47,382 bases of DNA, from contig NOWV01000329.1 of NCBI GenBank assembly GCA_003344405.1, positions 1-47,382 on the forward strand, written 5' to 3'. Shown here one piece after another: positions 12,976 through 24,980 of this stretch (position 1 is the first letter of the stretch; every line of letters starts with the position of its first letter). The notes beneath the pieces were generated by a model that saw nothing but the letters and a program-made list of their open reading frames with translations, made no database searches and was not told the DNA's origin. This DNA comes from Trichoplax sp. H2 (Eukaryota > Placozoa > Uniplacotomia > Trichoplacea). The position numbers were made by a program, and so were the translations under genes.

Positions 12976-13442
12976 ACGCCTGGACACTGAAATAATCATA
13001 TTTTATTGGAAGTATTCTTTTTTTAAAGCCATAATTCCACATTTATCATTTCGTGTGTATGTTATAGATCTATTACTACGATTAATTATAAAAATTGCCT
13101 TACAGAACAAATTTAAAATTCAAAATAATCTTTTATCTAGGTTATAAAAATGTCAATATTCCCATCCGCTAACAAATATACCCCATTTTATCCTTTACAG
13201 TGCAGTGTTGTGAACCATAATTGCGTTTTTTATAACCATGACAATAGTTACTATTAATTATAGCATGGCCAGTAATGGCCAGTCGAGTTGGATGCTGAAC
13301 AGTAAGTTACGTGTATTTGGTACAATTTAGTTTTATCTCTGAAGCTGCAGAGAACATTAAGTGCTAAACAATGGATATGATGAGAACTAGAAAAAGTTTT
13401 TGTAAATAGCGCCGTTATTATTACATTATATATAACAATTTA

Positions 13443-16400
13443 TTATTCAACTTCAATCTTAGCGTACATTTCGCTCGCTAAAATTTCTTCAGCGAGTGGG
13501 CGTTTTTTGGGGTCTCCACAAAGTAACCACCTTATGAAATTTGCCTAGCACAGTCAGCAAGAGCAAATAGTGAATTTTTGTTGACTCGTATTGTTAATCT
13601 TATTGATTCGATAACATAGCATACCTCTAATGGTCTCTCCTTGCTAAACGTACTATCAAATTTATTTTGTTCTCGTAAATTGGACAAGAGCTATAAAGTA
13701 AGTCATTATATTTACAATTATCTTCTACCTTCATTACTTTTACCACTATAATTGAAAAACTATAGTTGATTGCACTTACTTTGATTCGTTCCATTCCAGT
13801 TGTCATTGGATGAAGTAGTTCGTAAAGTATTATGCCTAATGCATAAATATCTACTTTTTGGCTACAACGTTTCCCCGACACCTAGTTGAGTTATCCAAAC
13901 AAGACATTGTTACCGGCAATGTGTAGAAATGGGACGTTACCCTATATAAATTACCTGCTCAGGGCTCATATACAACATAGTGCCCACATTTCTAGAATAC
14001 TTTTTACGTTCATGACCTTTACTCGTGCTTTGGGATAAACTATCTATCGTATCTACGGTAACAAAATTAACTTATCAATACGAAATAACGCAACGCAATC
14101 AAGATGAAAACAGTTAAAATTTTGATTCGTATCTGTAGTGATCACAGTACCATAGTCGCCGTAATCAATAGCCAAACCAAAATCTCCAATTTTCACAAGG
14201 CCATCCATTGAAAAGAATACATTAGCAGGCTATAATGTCAACAGGTAATTCATATTATAAACATTAATGCTATCATGCCTTTGTTGAAAGACAATGATAC
14301 TCGGTACTGAAAATTATCCAATTTATCGCATTACCTTTAAATCTCTATGAATCAATCCAATATTATGGATGTAGACTAGGGCCTTTAGAATCTACAAATT
14401 AACAAGCGATAGAAAATTTTTGCACTACATACGATAGCACAGCTGAGTACCAGCTAGATATGATTCATTAGAAAGACGACCACAAAAATTATCCTCCTCA
14501 CTTATAGGTTTACCTGATTAAATATATCATAGCATTCACTAAAACTGCGATTTTCAACATTTTTTTGTAACCATTTGTCCAATGTTTCAGAGTGGCAAAG
14601 TTGCATTTGAATGAATAAATAGCTAGGTGGTTTTACCACTTCTGTCGGACAAGACTGATGACGTTTTCTTGCTTTTCTAACACTTGAATTAACATGAGAG
14701 GATGATGTTGCCCCAATGACGCTGTTATTGGAAGGTTTACCACTAGTACCAGGTAATATTGCATCTTCTTCGAAAACAATCCCTGAGTTGGAATTGCTCA
14801 TTCTAAGGTCGTCACTCGTTTCCGAATTCTCAAAGGCAATTTCCATCGAATCCTTGGCACTTTCTTCTCCAAGTCCGGATTCTTGAAAAATTATACTACC
14901 TGATGTATCATCACCGCTATTATTGTCATTATTATGATCGATCGACTTTGATAGTCCGCGAAAACTAAACTCTAGAGAGTTTCGTGCAAATCGTACTGAT
15001 GATTTAAACTTTCCATTGAGAGAATTGCTTTCCAATTCTGTAATTTGGTCAGTATAGGACCAAGAATAATTTAGTTTTCGGTTCACGTTTGAGGACTGAA
15101 ATGAACTTTCGGTTTCAAAATTTTCATTATCGTCTTCGGTAGCAAAAGCCCGTGAGCTTTCTTCACTATAAAATTAAACGAATAATTAAGTTTTATTTTT
15201 ACCAAGGCAGTACAAACTTCAACACTGTTTTAGTTGCCAATGCTATTGTCAAGTGCTGTACCTAGCAAGTATGTCAGAATTCTTTGACCAGTTGCTTGAT
15301 GATTCCTCTACCCATGCGTTATAATAACGTACTGTTCCAATATGATCCAATTTGGCTAGCAACTTTACTTCCCGTAAGACTTTTTCACGTTTTTCATCCC
15401 TAAGAATGCAAATACATAATCGCTTTCATTAAGAGATATTCTTGAAAAAGTGTTATCGAATCGAATCTTTTACCAATACAATCATTGTTTACCTATCAGG
15501 CAATCGCACTATTTTAAGGGCGTAATCCTGATCGTCAAATTTCTTTTTAGCTTTGTACACAACACCATATCCACCACGTCCTAGCTTCTCTTTTAATTCA
15601 AATTCACTATCCAGCCTAACGAAAAAGTTGACATATAAGGTTACAAAAAGGCATCATATCATTTGTAGTCAGCATAATGGAGTACCGTGAAATTTGAATC
15701 ATCTCTCCATTGTCGGTGTTACCATTCTAAAAGACATTACGATGAAGATATGAGAAATATTGCACTGTAACATGTCAATAATTAAATCTTCGTATTACCG
15801 AATTGCCTCCTGATAAAGTAGTAGATGTTGTTAACGTATCAGATGAAGGCGGCACAGAGCTTTGATCCTGAAAATTATCGATTATAATTATTACTATCAT
15901 AGATGTATTTATGAAGCATTCGAACTACAATTTCAACGAAATTAAGCACCTTGTCCTCGCTAAACATTGGCGATTCCTTTTCTGTCTCCGAGGTATCAAT
16001 ATCTATTTTAGGTTCATCAGTTGCTGTTTCACGTCTTCTAATCCAGCGCTGTACCACATAGGACGTGAGAAGAAATTGCACGCTACAAATCACTAGTATC
16101 TCTTTCCTAATCGTTACAATGACAAAGAAATGAACTTAGGAATTGTAGAAGAATCCTAAAGAAAGTCGCGACAGTACTATAAAAAAGGATATGCAATTAC
16201 CACCAATCCCAGATTGAACCTTTAATGTTTCCCATAATAGTTGCATAATAAACATAATTTCCATCGCTAATTAGCTGTTGATTTGGCTTTTTTTGACTGA
16301 CTAGAATTTCACCATCATCTATGAAACAGCATTTAGTAATTAGTTAAGAAAGCATAATAGAATAATTAAACATGGTAAAGTTTTAGGTTCTCAAATTTTA

Positions 16401-19400
16401 GAACTATACAAACCGAATGGATAAGGAACTGATTTGTCTTTTAACGCAATTTCATTGCTTCCATACTTGTTAGTTTTCACAATGGGCGTTCTACTATGCA
16501 AGGCAGAAAGTTTATACATATACCAACCCATTCCAGCGGCTTTCGCTAGTTTTGAAAAATCACTAGTAATCAATGTTTTCTCATCTCCGCTCGTCAGATG
16601 ATCCCTCATTTGAAGAAGTTCTTTTCTAGCAGTATCAGCTGCTTTCATTTTATTAACGGTGCATGAATCGATAGTTGGATTTATGTACAGCTGATTGTTG
16701 TAAGTTCCTGCAAAATTTGACAGTAACTTTACAAAGCGAAGTGTATAATAACATTTTACATTCGACATTTTGATCTTATTAGAAAACATCGTGCACAAAT
16801 TAACGGCGTACCTATGTACATAAAAATAGCATTATCTACACGGGATAAAGCGGTAGTTTTATGATTTGAATCAGTCGATGAGGAGGTTGAGAAGTCAATT
16901 CCTTGTGAGTTTCCGGTACCAGAAAGGACCATATCAATTTGACGCAGCTTGCCATTTGATAACACCCAGGTTGTCGCTACAGGAGCTTCAAGCTGTAAAT
17001 ACGATGGATGATTAACAAATGGAAGCATGATAATGCCTGTAGACACCCGTTTGGATGTCTGTACTATAATTAATTAATCTTGCGACAATTTATTACCTCT
17101 TTTTCCCAAATAAGGTCACTTAGAGAACCCAATCTGCGGATAGTGTTACAAGAACAGCTTTATTATTAGCTCTACAGCAATGTAACCTACATGTACTCAT
17201 ACATGCATACGTAAAACAATACCATCCATACCCTGAGAATGCATATACTTTGTTTTTGGAAAAGCTGATGTATACTTTTTCCCCATCATTTGTTTCAATA
17301 CTAACAGGCGTAGCCCTGCCGTCAGAATCACAATGATGCTCTTCGTCTTCATTAGGTAACGATAGCTTATACTGTCCAACAGTTAAATTCCATCTGCAAT
17401 GTATTTTGATTTATCGTTATGGAAATATATTGATGACATAAGAGAATTACTTGCATGACAGATTACGACAAAACACAGACATAATTTTATATTGCGTAAA
17501 TCTAATATTGGTACTAGCATCATCTGAGACTAAAGAAAGTTACGTTAGCTTATACAACTAATACCTTTCTGATCCAGATACCATATCAACAGCTCGTAGA
17601 CCTTCTTGTTCCCGTCTAACAATCAAGATTTCATCAGCAACCGCTTCAGTTCCCGAAGACTTGCAACCTTCCCCAGTGCATATATACTGAATCTGTATAA
17701 TTTACAAGATAGCAATGTTAATAAAGAAATACTAAAAATTTGAGTCTTATGTGCTACGTAAGATAGCTAGTCATAACTTTTGTATTCCCTCATGCTAAAG
17801 AATTTGGGTATCGCGGGTTTGAATACCGTCAGATGCACAAAGCAAGCATAATTTAACGTAGCCATGACACTGCACAGCAATTAATAAATATTATATGCGT
17901 AAAATCATTTTCTAACTCAGCCTGTCTACTCTTAGAGTAAAATATTCGCTATTGAAATAAATAGTCTGCGTTGTGTTACATCATATAATTTATTATGTCA
18001 TTCTTTTTTAGGGGATTAGTACTAAAATACTTATTAGCCTGCAGAGGATGATATAAAACCAACATGCGCACATATGCATTCAACGACATATTCGCCACGT
18101 TATAATACTGCACAATAATAAAATGTCACGATATTGCCACGTGTTTTGATGGTGAAAGAAATTGACGAATAGAGTTAGAAAGCGAATAATTATACAGTGA
18201 AATGGCTCATTTGAGTATTTTATGTCGAGAAGGGATACTATAACAATAAATCTTCACCACGATACTCTACGAAAAGTTATTTACTGTTCATTAAAATCGA
18301 TTGGAATTATATGAAATAATGATATAGCAGTTTCAATTTTATGTATTATTATATAATTATCAGAGACCAATCACATTCTCGCTTTCGAATTGTGAATAGA
18401 TATTTAATTATTGATCATACATCATAACATCCATTCACTCGTTCGTCTCTTGAATCTAGAAATAGCTACAAAAGCCGAGGAACAGTTGCATTGACATCGA
18501 ACAAAACCAAGGGATGTTATCATTCATTTTATGCAAATTTAAAAGTAATGTATTAATTTCAACTAAATATGTTGCTCGCAGAGATGAATAATGAAGTACA
18601 GTACCTTTCCTGTTACATAGTTTATTCCATACAGATGCACGTGCTTGCTGCCAGAAAGAACCGATTTATCGCTGACCTTGTACGATCTGGAGAGCATATC
18701 TTCGGCTGTAAACGGCATTAACTAAAATAGTAGGATTAGAAAGAGTTTAGTAACTTTTAGCCAAAATTTACTGCGCTTACTGAAGTGTACATGACCTCAT
18801 GAAAATAGATTACAAGAAAGAAAATCTACTTTTCATTCACAACTTCATATTGATTTATTAATTAACTACATAAAGTATAATTCAATATACTGCAGGCGTT
18901 ATAATGTACTTCTAATTTTAATACCGGTTTATGAATTGTATTTTGTTATGATGCAGTTTGCATTTTTCTAAAGTAGGACATTTAACAACTTGGCATGTAA
19001 GTGCTAATCCTTTGTTTAAGTAGTCATCGAATATTACTGTTATACTACTGGATATTAAGATGTCCTTGTTGATTAAATCATAATTTCTGTTTGTTCAATT
19101 TTTAAAAATACTACTAAAACACCCTATTGCAATACATGAAATTAAAGAAAATAGCCAAAAAATTTTCAGCTGATCGAATGTCACTTTACAAATCATGCTG
19201 AAATATTATTGTGTTATAAGAAAAGTTGTCATATACAATTCAACTCGTATTTGCAGAAGCAATAATAGAAAGACGATATCATTGACAGCAGCAATATCTT
19301 TGGATTTGTCTAGCAAAACGGCAATGGCACAGTTTATCGGGCCGATTTTTCACATAAAATGATAATATAATAATAACGTCCTTGTTGCAATGACACAATT

Positions 19401-20351
19401 GATACAGTAATGTTAAGAAATTGAACAGTTTTGACTAAAGATAGCAATCTATTCTTAGGGCTAGGATGGTATGGTTACTGAAATTATTTTAATACAATTC
19501 GTTTGGTTTAATGTCATAGCGGTACCTTGACATGTCCTCTTTCTTGATAATATATATGGCCATCGAGAGAGGGAATAAGTTTAGGGGCATCGACTTCTCT
19601 CTGCCAATGAAAGGTAAATGTAATTCATTACGGTCATAGCTTATTTTAGGATTATTATTTCAGGCATTTTTTTGGAGAATTACAAATAACATCAATTAGA
19701 AAGACTATCCAATAAGTCTATCCAGTAACGTGTGCTGCTGCCGACATCAGCGCTAATTGACTGATATTAATGATCCAAGCAGCAGCCATGTATTAGCTCG
19801 GTAAAAGAAGGAAAGAAAGTATCTTTCGATCTTACCTTGACGGTCGTTGTTGATGAAGAGACTAGAGGTCCTAATAACGAATGCAAAATCCAATGTTTTT
19901 GCCCATTTCCTTTAGCGTCTAGAGCGGTTAATTTTCCATCCAATGTGCTAACAATAATCAACGAATTGCTAGGGGAAAAAAATAAAGGACAATCAGTTTT
20001 GGTGATGCTTTTCCTCCTCATTAGCCAAGAGTTGATGATGGCTAGATCACGACTCATAAGAAAAATGGTCATGGCGATTCTCCTCTATGACTTCTACTAT
20101 TTAGAGACTCTACTGTTGAAAACAGTCTTGACAGAGCTATACTAAACAGTCATGATGGGCATGACGTCAGGTATAGGTCAAGGAAAAACAAAAATCGAGA
20201 AGCTTCCACCCCATGACTGGAAAACTTACCACGAACCAGCGCTACATTTTAACGTAGAAACACTCTTTGAATCATCCAGTCCATTAGCGTGACATAATAA
20301 TAATGAAATAATCCATACGAAGACAAGATGGCATCGAAATTGCTTTAACAT
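13443..20351 (-). CDS. EIF2AK3: PERK, eIF2-alpha kinase 3 (intact copy, 21 exons)
   Basis: ER transmembrane kinase that senses unfolded protein in the lumen and phosphorylates eIF2-alpha to lower translation. Exons (minus): 20230-20351, 19836-19968, 19526-19600, 18605-18721, 17565-17692, 17191-17393, 16812-17063, 16414-16707, 16201-16300, 15938-16106, 15799-15867, 15686-15726, 15493-15615, 15262-15399, 14514-15165, 14335-14391, 14112-14229, 13955-14052, 13780-13881, 13625-13690, 13443-13544. They sum to 3159 nt, 1052 residues. Exon 1 encodes a signal peptide (start [13 protein letters not shown]). Luminal PERK signatures are [22 protein letters not shown], a [10 protein letters not shown] block, and WNLTVG. 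The pre-membrane motif WWKEI leads into the TM helix. Kinase: [13 protein letters not shown] lysine, a roughly 190-residue acidic/serine insert, [24 protein letters not shown]. The exon 6 donor is ambiguous (alternatives 17.19-17.26 kb), and the GTTGAA donor of the TM exon is weak. Other eIF2 kinases (GCN2, PKR, HRI) lack this luminal part. Confidence 0.93.
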
Positions 20352-21170
20352 AAGGTTGCAAGAGCGACGAAATTGGTAATCCATAAAAAGATTTGGCAAT
20401 CGTATTCAATTGAACAATTTGCACTCCTCTTCTCAATCTTGGCACTTGAAAATGGCAATGCCTTGCGATTTCAAAAATCTCTTCTAGCCGATTATTGTAG
20501 TAGCAGTAAGACTAAGTAGAAAACAAGAACTAAAATATTAATTAACCACTACCCTATCCAGGCAATAATCATGGCGATGGTGTTGCTGCTTTGCTATCCA
20601 CTTTCACCATTTTTGCAGATTTTTAACTGTAGGATTGACGGATAAGATCGATTTTGTTATTTACCTTCCCTACAGTCCATGGCGCTTGCGTACTGTAGGT
20701 AAAGTACTGTAGTCGCCATAGCGTGTCAGTCATTTACAGTCCATGGTATTTCGCCTACAGTATTGTACTGTAGGCGAGGAAATGCAAAGCATCGAGGATG
20801 CGCAGTACCTCTCCCAGTCGAACGAATCGTGCTGACTGACGCTGGTACTGTACTCGATTGGACTGCTCGAATAAAGCTTTTACTATAGAAGCGTTCCAGC
20901 GTGGCTCGGATCCTATAGGCAAACGAAAATAAGCCGGCTGTCCGGTGTCCAGTGTCCACCCACAGTTTGACACGTCGCACATTCCAGACGCCTAGGCGAC
21001 GTCGCTGTGGTCCAAGTCTTAGTGCGGTACACAGGTTACACTACCGGTTATAGTCTATAGACGCTGTACTGTATTGCACCGTACAGTCCGCTCTGCGCAT
21101 GGGGAGAAGTCTAGCCATAATCAGGATGATAATGAACAGGACATCGGAAGGAAGGAAGATCCTCTTAATG
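20352..21170. other. PERK upstream region with GC-richer palindromic island
   Basis: No exon recognised. From about 20690 to 21080 the base composition becomes richer in G+C, and TACTGTA/TACAGTA words recur. A perfect hairpin at 20752-20776 has an 11-bp stem and the loop TTG (arms cgcctacagta / tactgtaggcg). The overlapping minus frames at 20726-20982 are built from these repeats and resemble no family I know. As the immediate 5' flank of PERK and of a repeat array it could hold the promoter, but I see no clear TATA or initiator element. Confidence 0.5.
20752..20776. repeat. Perfect 11-bp-stem hairpin
   Basis: The arms cgcctacagta and tactgtaggcg are exact reverse complements around the 3-base loop ttg. 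It belongs to the family of TACTGTA-containing palindromes scattered through intergenic DNA here. Confidence 0.85.
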
Positions 21171-21171
21171 G

Positions 21172-21681
21172 AGCTACTAGTGCATCGGGTAGACATCCAT
21201 TGCAAGATGTCGTAATAATAGTGATTATTACTAGGACATGCTGATCTACAGAAGTAATGATAGCTATGATTACTAGGACCTGGTCGTTAGGTCATCTGTA
21301 GCTACTAGTGCATCGGGTACACATCCATTGCAAGATGTCGTAATAATAGTGATTATTACTAGGACATGCTGATCTACAGAAGTAATGATAGCTATGATTA
21401 CTAGGACCTGGTCGTTAGGTCATCTGTAGCTACTAGTGCATCGGGTACACATCCATTGCAAGATGTCGTAATAATAGTGATTATTACTAGGACATGCTGA
21501 TCTACAGAAGTAATGATAGCTATGATTACTAGGACCTGGTCGTTAGGTCATCTGTAGCTACTAGTGCATCGGGTACACATCCATTGCAAGATGTCGTAAT
21601 AATAGTGATTATTACTAGGACATGCTGATCTACAGAAGTAATGATAGCTATGATTACTAGGACCTGGTCGTTAGGTCATCT
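21172..21681. repeat. Tandem repeat, 4 copies of a 128-bp unit
   Basis: Units begin at 21172, 21300, 21428 and 21556, exactly 128 bp apart, each starting agctactagtgcatcggg. I see one difference (gggtagac in unit 1, gggtacac in units 2-4); the last unit ends near 21681. Each unit contains three foldable parts: a perfect 8-bp stem with a 4-base loop (gtaataat agtg attattac), a near-perfect 22-base palindrome centred on atagctat, and a short gacct...aggtc stem. 128 is not a multiple of three and stops occur in all frames, so it is not coding. Such high identity implies recent expansion or homogenisation. Confidence 0.95.
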
Positions 21682-21694
21682 CTCTGATTTCCTA

Positions 21695-21900
21695 CATTTG
21701 TAGTGCAACAATGGATTATCGTTCATAATCCATACGTATAACGTGACAAGATGAACACGCTTAATGACTATTTATGTTTACGTCCTCTCTACTGAAGTAC
21801 TGCAACATCAATGAATGAAAAATCCATCGATATAACGTGACAAGAAGAATCTGCTATATGATTATTTCATGGTTACGTACTCTCTACTCTCGCATTACTA
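21695..21900. repeat. Diverged 93-bp tandem duplication next to the 128-bp array
   Basis: Two units share, in order, a 'tgcaacaa/tgcaacatca' start, 'aatccatac/aatccatcg', 'tataacgtgacaaga' (21738 and 21831), 'atgactattt/atgattattt', 'ttacgt' and 'cctctctact/actctctact'. The sequence is unrelated to the neighbouring 128-bp unit. From here to 22142 there is only AT-rich DNA, with no gene seen. Confidence 0.75.
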
Positions 21901-22142
21901 TTATATTTCTTATTATATTTATTTTGATATCATAATATTTACAGTCATTTTAAAAAATACAGAAATTAAAAGTATGCCTTTATAAACCAGCCAATCAGCC
22001 GTATAGTAATCACTTTTTCTGGCTAATATCGTAAGAAAGTCATCGATAATATAACCAGAAAAATAATGCAACTTACACGGCATAATCAATGAATCAACCA
22101 ATTAATTTAGAATAAAGCTGCAAAATAATCAAATACTTTTCA

Positions 22143-24980
22143 TTATTTCACGGAATCGCTTCCCCGACGTTTACTATCATCTAAAAAGTTGCGTATTGCC
22201 TTCATGCGATTCTCTTCCAGCAGTGAAGACATGAGGTGATTCAGGGATTCATTTCCGCTTAAAAAATCGTCTATACCATAAAGTGACATGTTTATGCGAT
22301 GATCGGTAATACGGTCTTGCTGGTAGTTGTAAGTTCGAATACGCTCAGATCTTGCACCTGTGCCTATCTATAGTTAGGACATTGTAAGCTGAATGCAAAT
22401 TTTACATGAGTCGTGCCAACTTTCTAGATACCTGTTGTCTACGAGCATGAACACGATCTGTCTGATTTTGTTGCCGTTGTTCATCAAATAGCTTTGCTTG
22501 TAGAATTTGTATTGCTTTCGCTTTATTTCGATGTTGAGATTTTTCTTCTTGAACGGCCACAATCATTCCAGTTGGAATATGTGTAAGTCGCACCGCACTA
22601 TCTGTCGTATTAACATGTTGGCCCCCGGCTCTAATAATTGAATGTAATACCAATTTCACTTTACAATGTAACCGCAGTCATTCGCTTAATTGTAATGGAA
22701 ATAAACGGCTATTGTATTTTACCCTTGCGCACGGAAAGTATCAAATTTTATGTCATTCTTATTTATAACAATATCAATCTGAAACACATCAAAAGCAATC
22801 GAAGCAATAAGTGACCACCATACTTCTATCGATGATAAGATACAGTATAATAATATTAAGAATTAAGCAACAACAATGAAACATAATTATTTAAATATTT
22901 ACCTCTTCCGGTTGGGGTAAAATAGCAACGGTGGCGGTGCTTGTATGCACTCTACCATCGCTTTCAGTAATCGGAACTCTCTGCACACGGTGAACTCCAG
23001 ATTCTAACTAAAAGAGTGAATCATCTCTTAGGATATATTAACTGATGATCGCTAAGCAGTAAATTGAACGCTGCTACGTAATATCAACATCTATAAATAG
23101 TCAGGACTGTTACTTTCATTTCACCAAATACTCCAGCTCCGACAATGCTAGCAATCGCTTCCTAATAGTAGTCAAGTAAAATAAATAAAAGATGATACGT
23201 CTACTTATTGAGCCAATACAATTGTAGGTAGCATAAAATTGTTGACCTTAAAACCTCCAACTTCGTTTTCGTGAAAACTCAATGCTTCAAATTTCCAATT
23301 TCGATGGGATGCATATCTAACATTGACAAACAGATAGTCAAATCGTAAGGTAACAGTATTTATTTAGACGAAACTAATTTAGATTGATGGCTAATGGAAT
23401 TCATGAATCAAGGCTACAGGTCAGCCAGTTGTCCGGGACAAAACGTCTAATTGAATAAGTAGTATCCAACCAAAAACTACAAGAATTGCTTCCATATTAC
23501 TTACCTTTTATACATCTGGAATAAATCAGCAGCAAAAAGTGCTGCTTCAAGGCCACCAGTAGCAGCTCGTATCTCAATAATAGCATTACTATCGTCGGCT
23601 TCATCATTGACAGCTAATTCCTTGATTGCTTCTTGCTAGAAATGATGACCATTCTAAAGCTCACTTACAGTATCTCAAAATAACAAGTTGAAACAAACTA
23701 GGGAGTAATTATCTTACTTCCAGAGCATTAACTTCTGACATTAATTTATTGCGATCTTCCAAGGCGATTTCTCTCATTTCTTTTTCTTCGTTCGCTAACT
23801 GTTCTAACTCGTTGATTGCCTATAATTGAATATAAATCTACAGCTCATGATAGGCTATCTTTCAAGTTTCTAGCAGTTTAATTGCTCCTCATTAATATCT
23901 TGGCATTATATTATCAATGAACTAATATTTTGCTGATCATTAAAAGCCGCATTAGCATCATTAACCATGTCAACATCGATAAATATTGAAGCGGGCATAG
24001 AAGGTGAATCAAAACCTGTTTCTTTTCCTCGATAGTATCGGAAAGCTTTGCTAAGGGAGCGATTCTACGCAAATTTTTATAAATTTCTTTCCGTTCCAAA
24101 GTAGAAATGCTGGCCTAATTAAAATGATTATTTTTTCCAAGTTGTGCTATTAGAGTAAGCTATGTCTTGTCATTTATTAACTTTGCCTAATACAGTATAT
24201 ACTGAATGAAGTAGGCTTTAGAAAAGTTAGGTAACTATCCAAACGCATTGTATACTATGACATTAGTAAATGGCAACTCGTAGTCTTTCCTTGGTTACCT
24301 GGGCATTGATACGCTCTTCTAGTTGTTTTTGCTGTTTACTTGCAAATTTTAATTCATCGGCTATAACTTCTTGCAATTGTTGATGCTGAGATAGCTTTTT
24401 GGCTAGAGAAACATGCACAGCACGGTAGTTAGATAAATACAGTTATGTAGAAGGGAATTAAAATACGATCGAAATCTTTTATGACTACCATTTGATGGAT
24501 ATCAAGGACTATACTATCACTTATAATTGTGACCAAAATGTCGTCCAATTTTAGATGAACAAATTTGGTAGTTATTGAGATCAAGCCGTCTCCATTGTAA
24601 TGTACAGGGTGTCCGGGACGCCCTGTAGTTACTGTACAGTTAATACCATTGTAGAGATTACCCTAACTGCTAAACATCTCAAGGCTACTAATATCTTGGT
24701 CATGGTAAGATCTCCTTTGCTATTGCTCATTATCCATGCATTAATCATTTAGCCATGGTTATTGTAGTTTATATGGCAGAAAGAACTTACAGTAGCAACG
24801 GGGAAATGATTGCACAAGATATCTCGATTGCATTTTCATTGGTAGCCAGGTGGCCCAAGTCCATCCACCTCGGTACCAGACAGTACGCGTAGAATGAATA
24901 GCTTGCATTCTATCAGCAGTTGGTAATAATTCATGTTGCAACGTGTTGAGCACAACGGAGAGATTCCTTAATCTTGACAT
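22143..24980 (-). CDS. MTRF1L: Mitochondrial class-I peptide chain release factor (RF1 type)
   Basis: Terminates mitochondrial translation by hydrolysing peptidyl-tRNA at stop codons. Exons (minus): 24791-24980, 24299-24402, one ending at 24114, 23718-23819, 23505-23635, 23247-23316, 23114-23161, 22903-23007, 22723-22778, 22432-22630, 22143-22367. The catalytic GGQ loop reads [18 protein letters not shown], assembled across the intron after 22723. RF1-family blocks are [30 protein letters not shown] and [25 protein letters not shown] corresponds to the usual GTGGDEAALFA. Exon 1 (ATG at 24980) is rich in Arg and hydroxyl residues with almost no acid before its middle, as in mitochondrial targeting peptides, and its phase fits exon 2. 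Between 24.03 and 23.88 kb the join is unresolved: the frame reaching EEKKQ and one reading [13 protein letters not shown] overlap out of phase. This is an animal RF, one gene; paralogue MTRF1 is possible. Confidence 0.92.
24603..24640. repeat. Long imperfect hairpin in the MTRF1L first intron
   Basis: A 25-base hairpin at 24603-24627 pairs 12 bp (one G-T pair) around a single central base: arms tacagggtgtcc and ggacgccctgta. It is followed by ttactgtacagttaat. A related gttgtccgggacaa hairpin lies at about 23429-23442 in another intron of the same gene. Confidence 0.75.

Noticed and set aside
7500-13000. PERK relics as processed retrocopies
   Set aside because: They keep introns and 3' spacer sequence, which retrocopies would lack.
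20726-20982. Overlapping minus-strand frames in the GC-richer island as a gene
   Set aside because: The two frames overlap each other, include palindromic repeats and match no family; open length is explained by higher G+C.
21172-21681. CRISPR array
   Set aside because: Whole 128-bp units are nearly identical, with no short-repeat/variable-spacer pattern, and the window is a eukaryotic nuclear genome.
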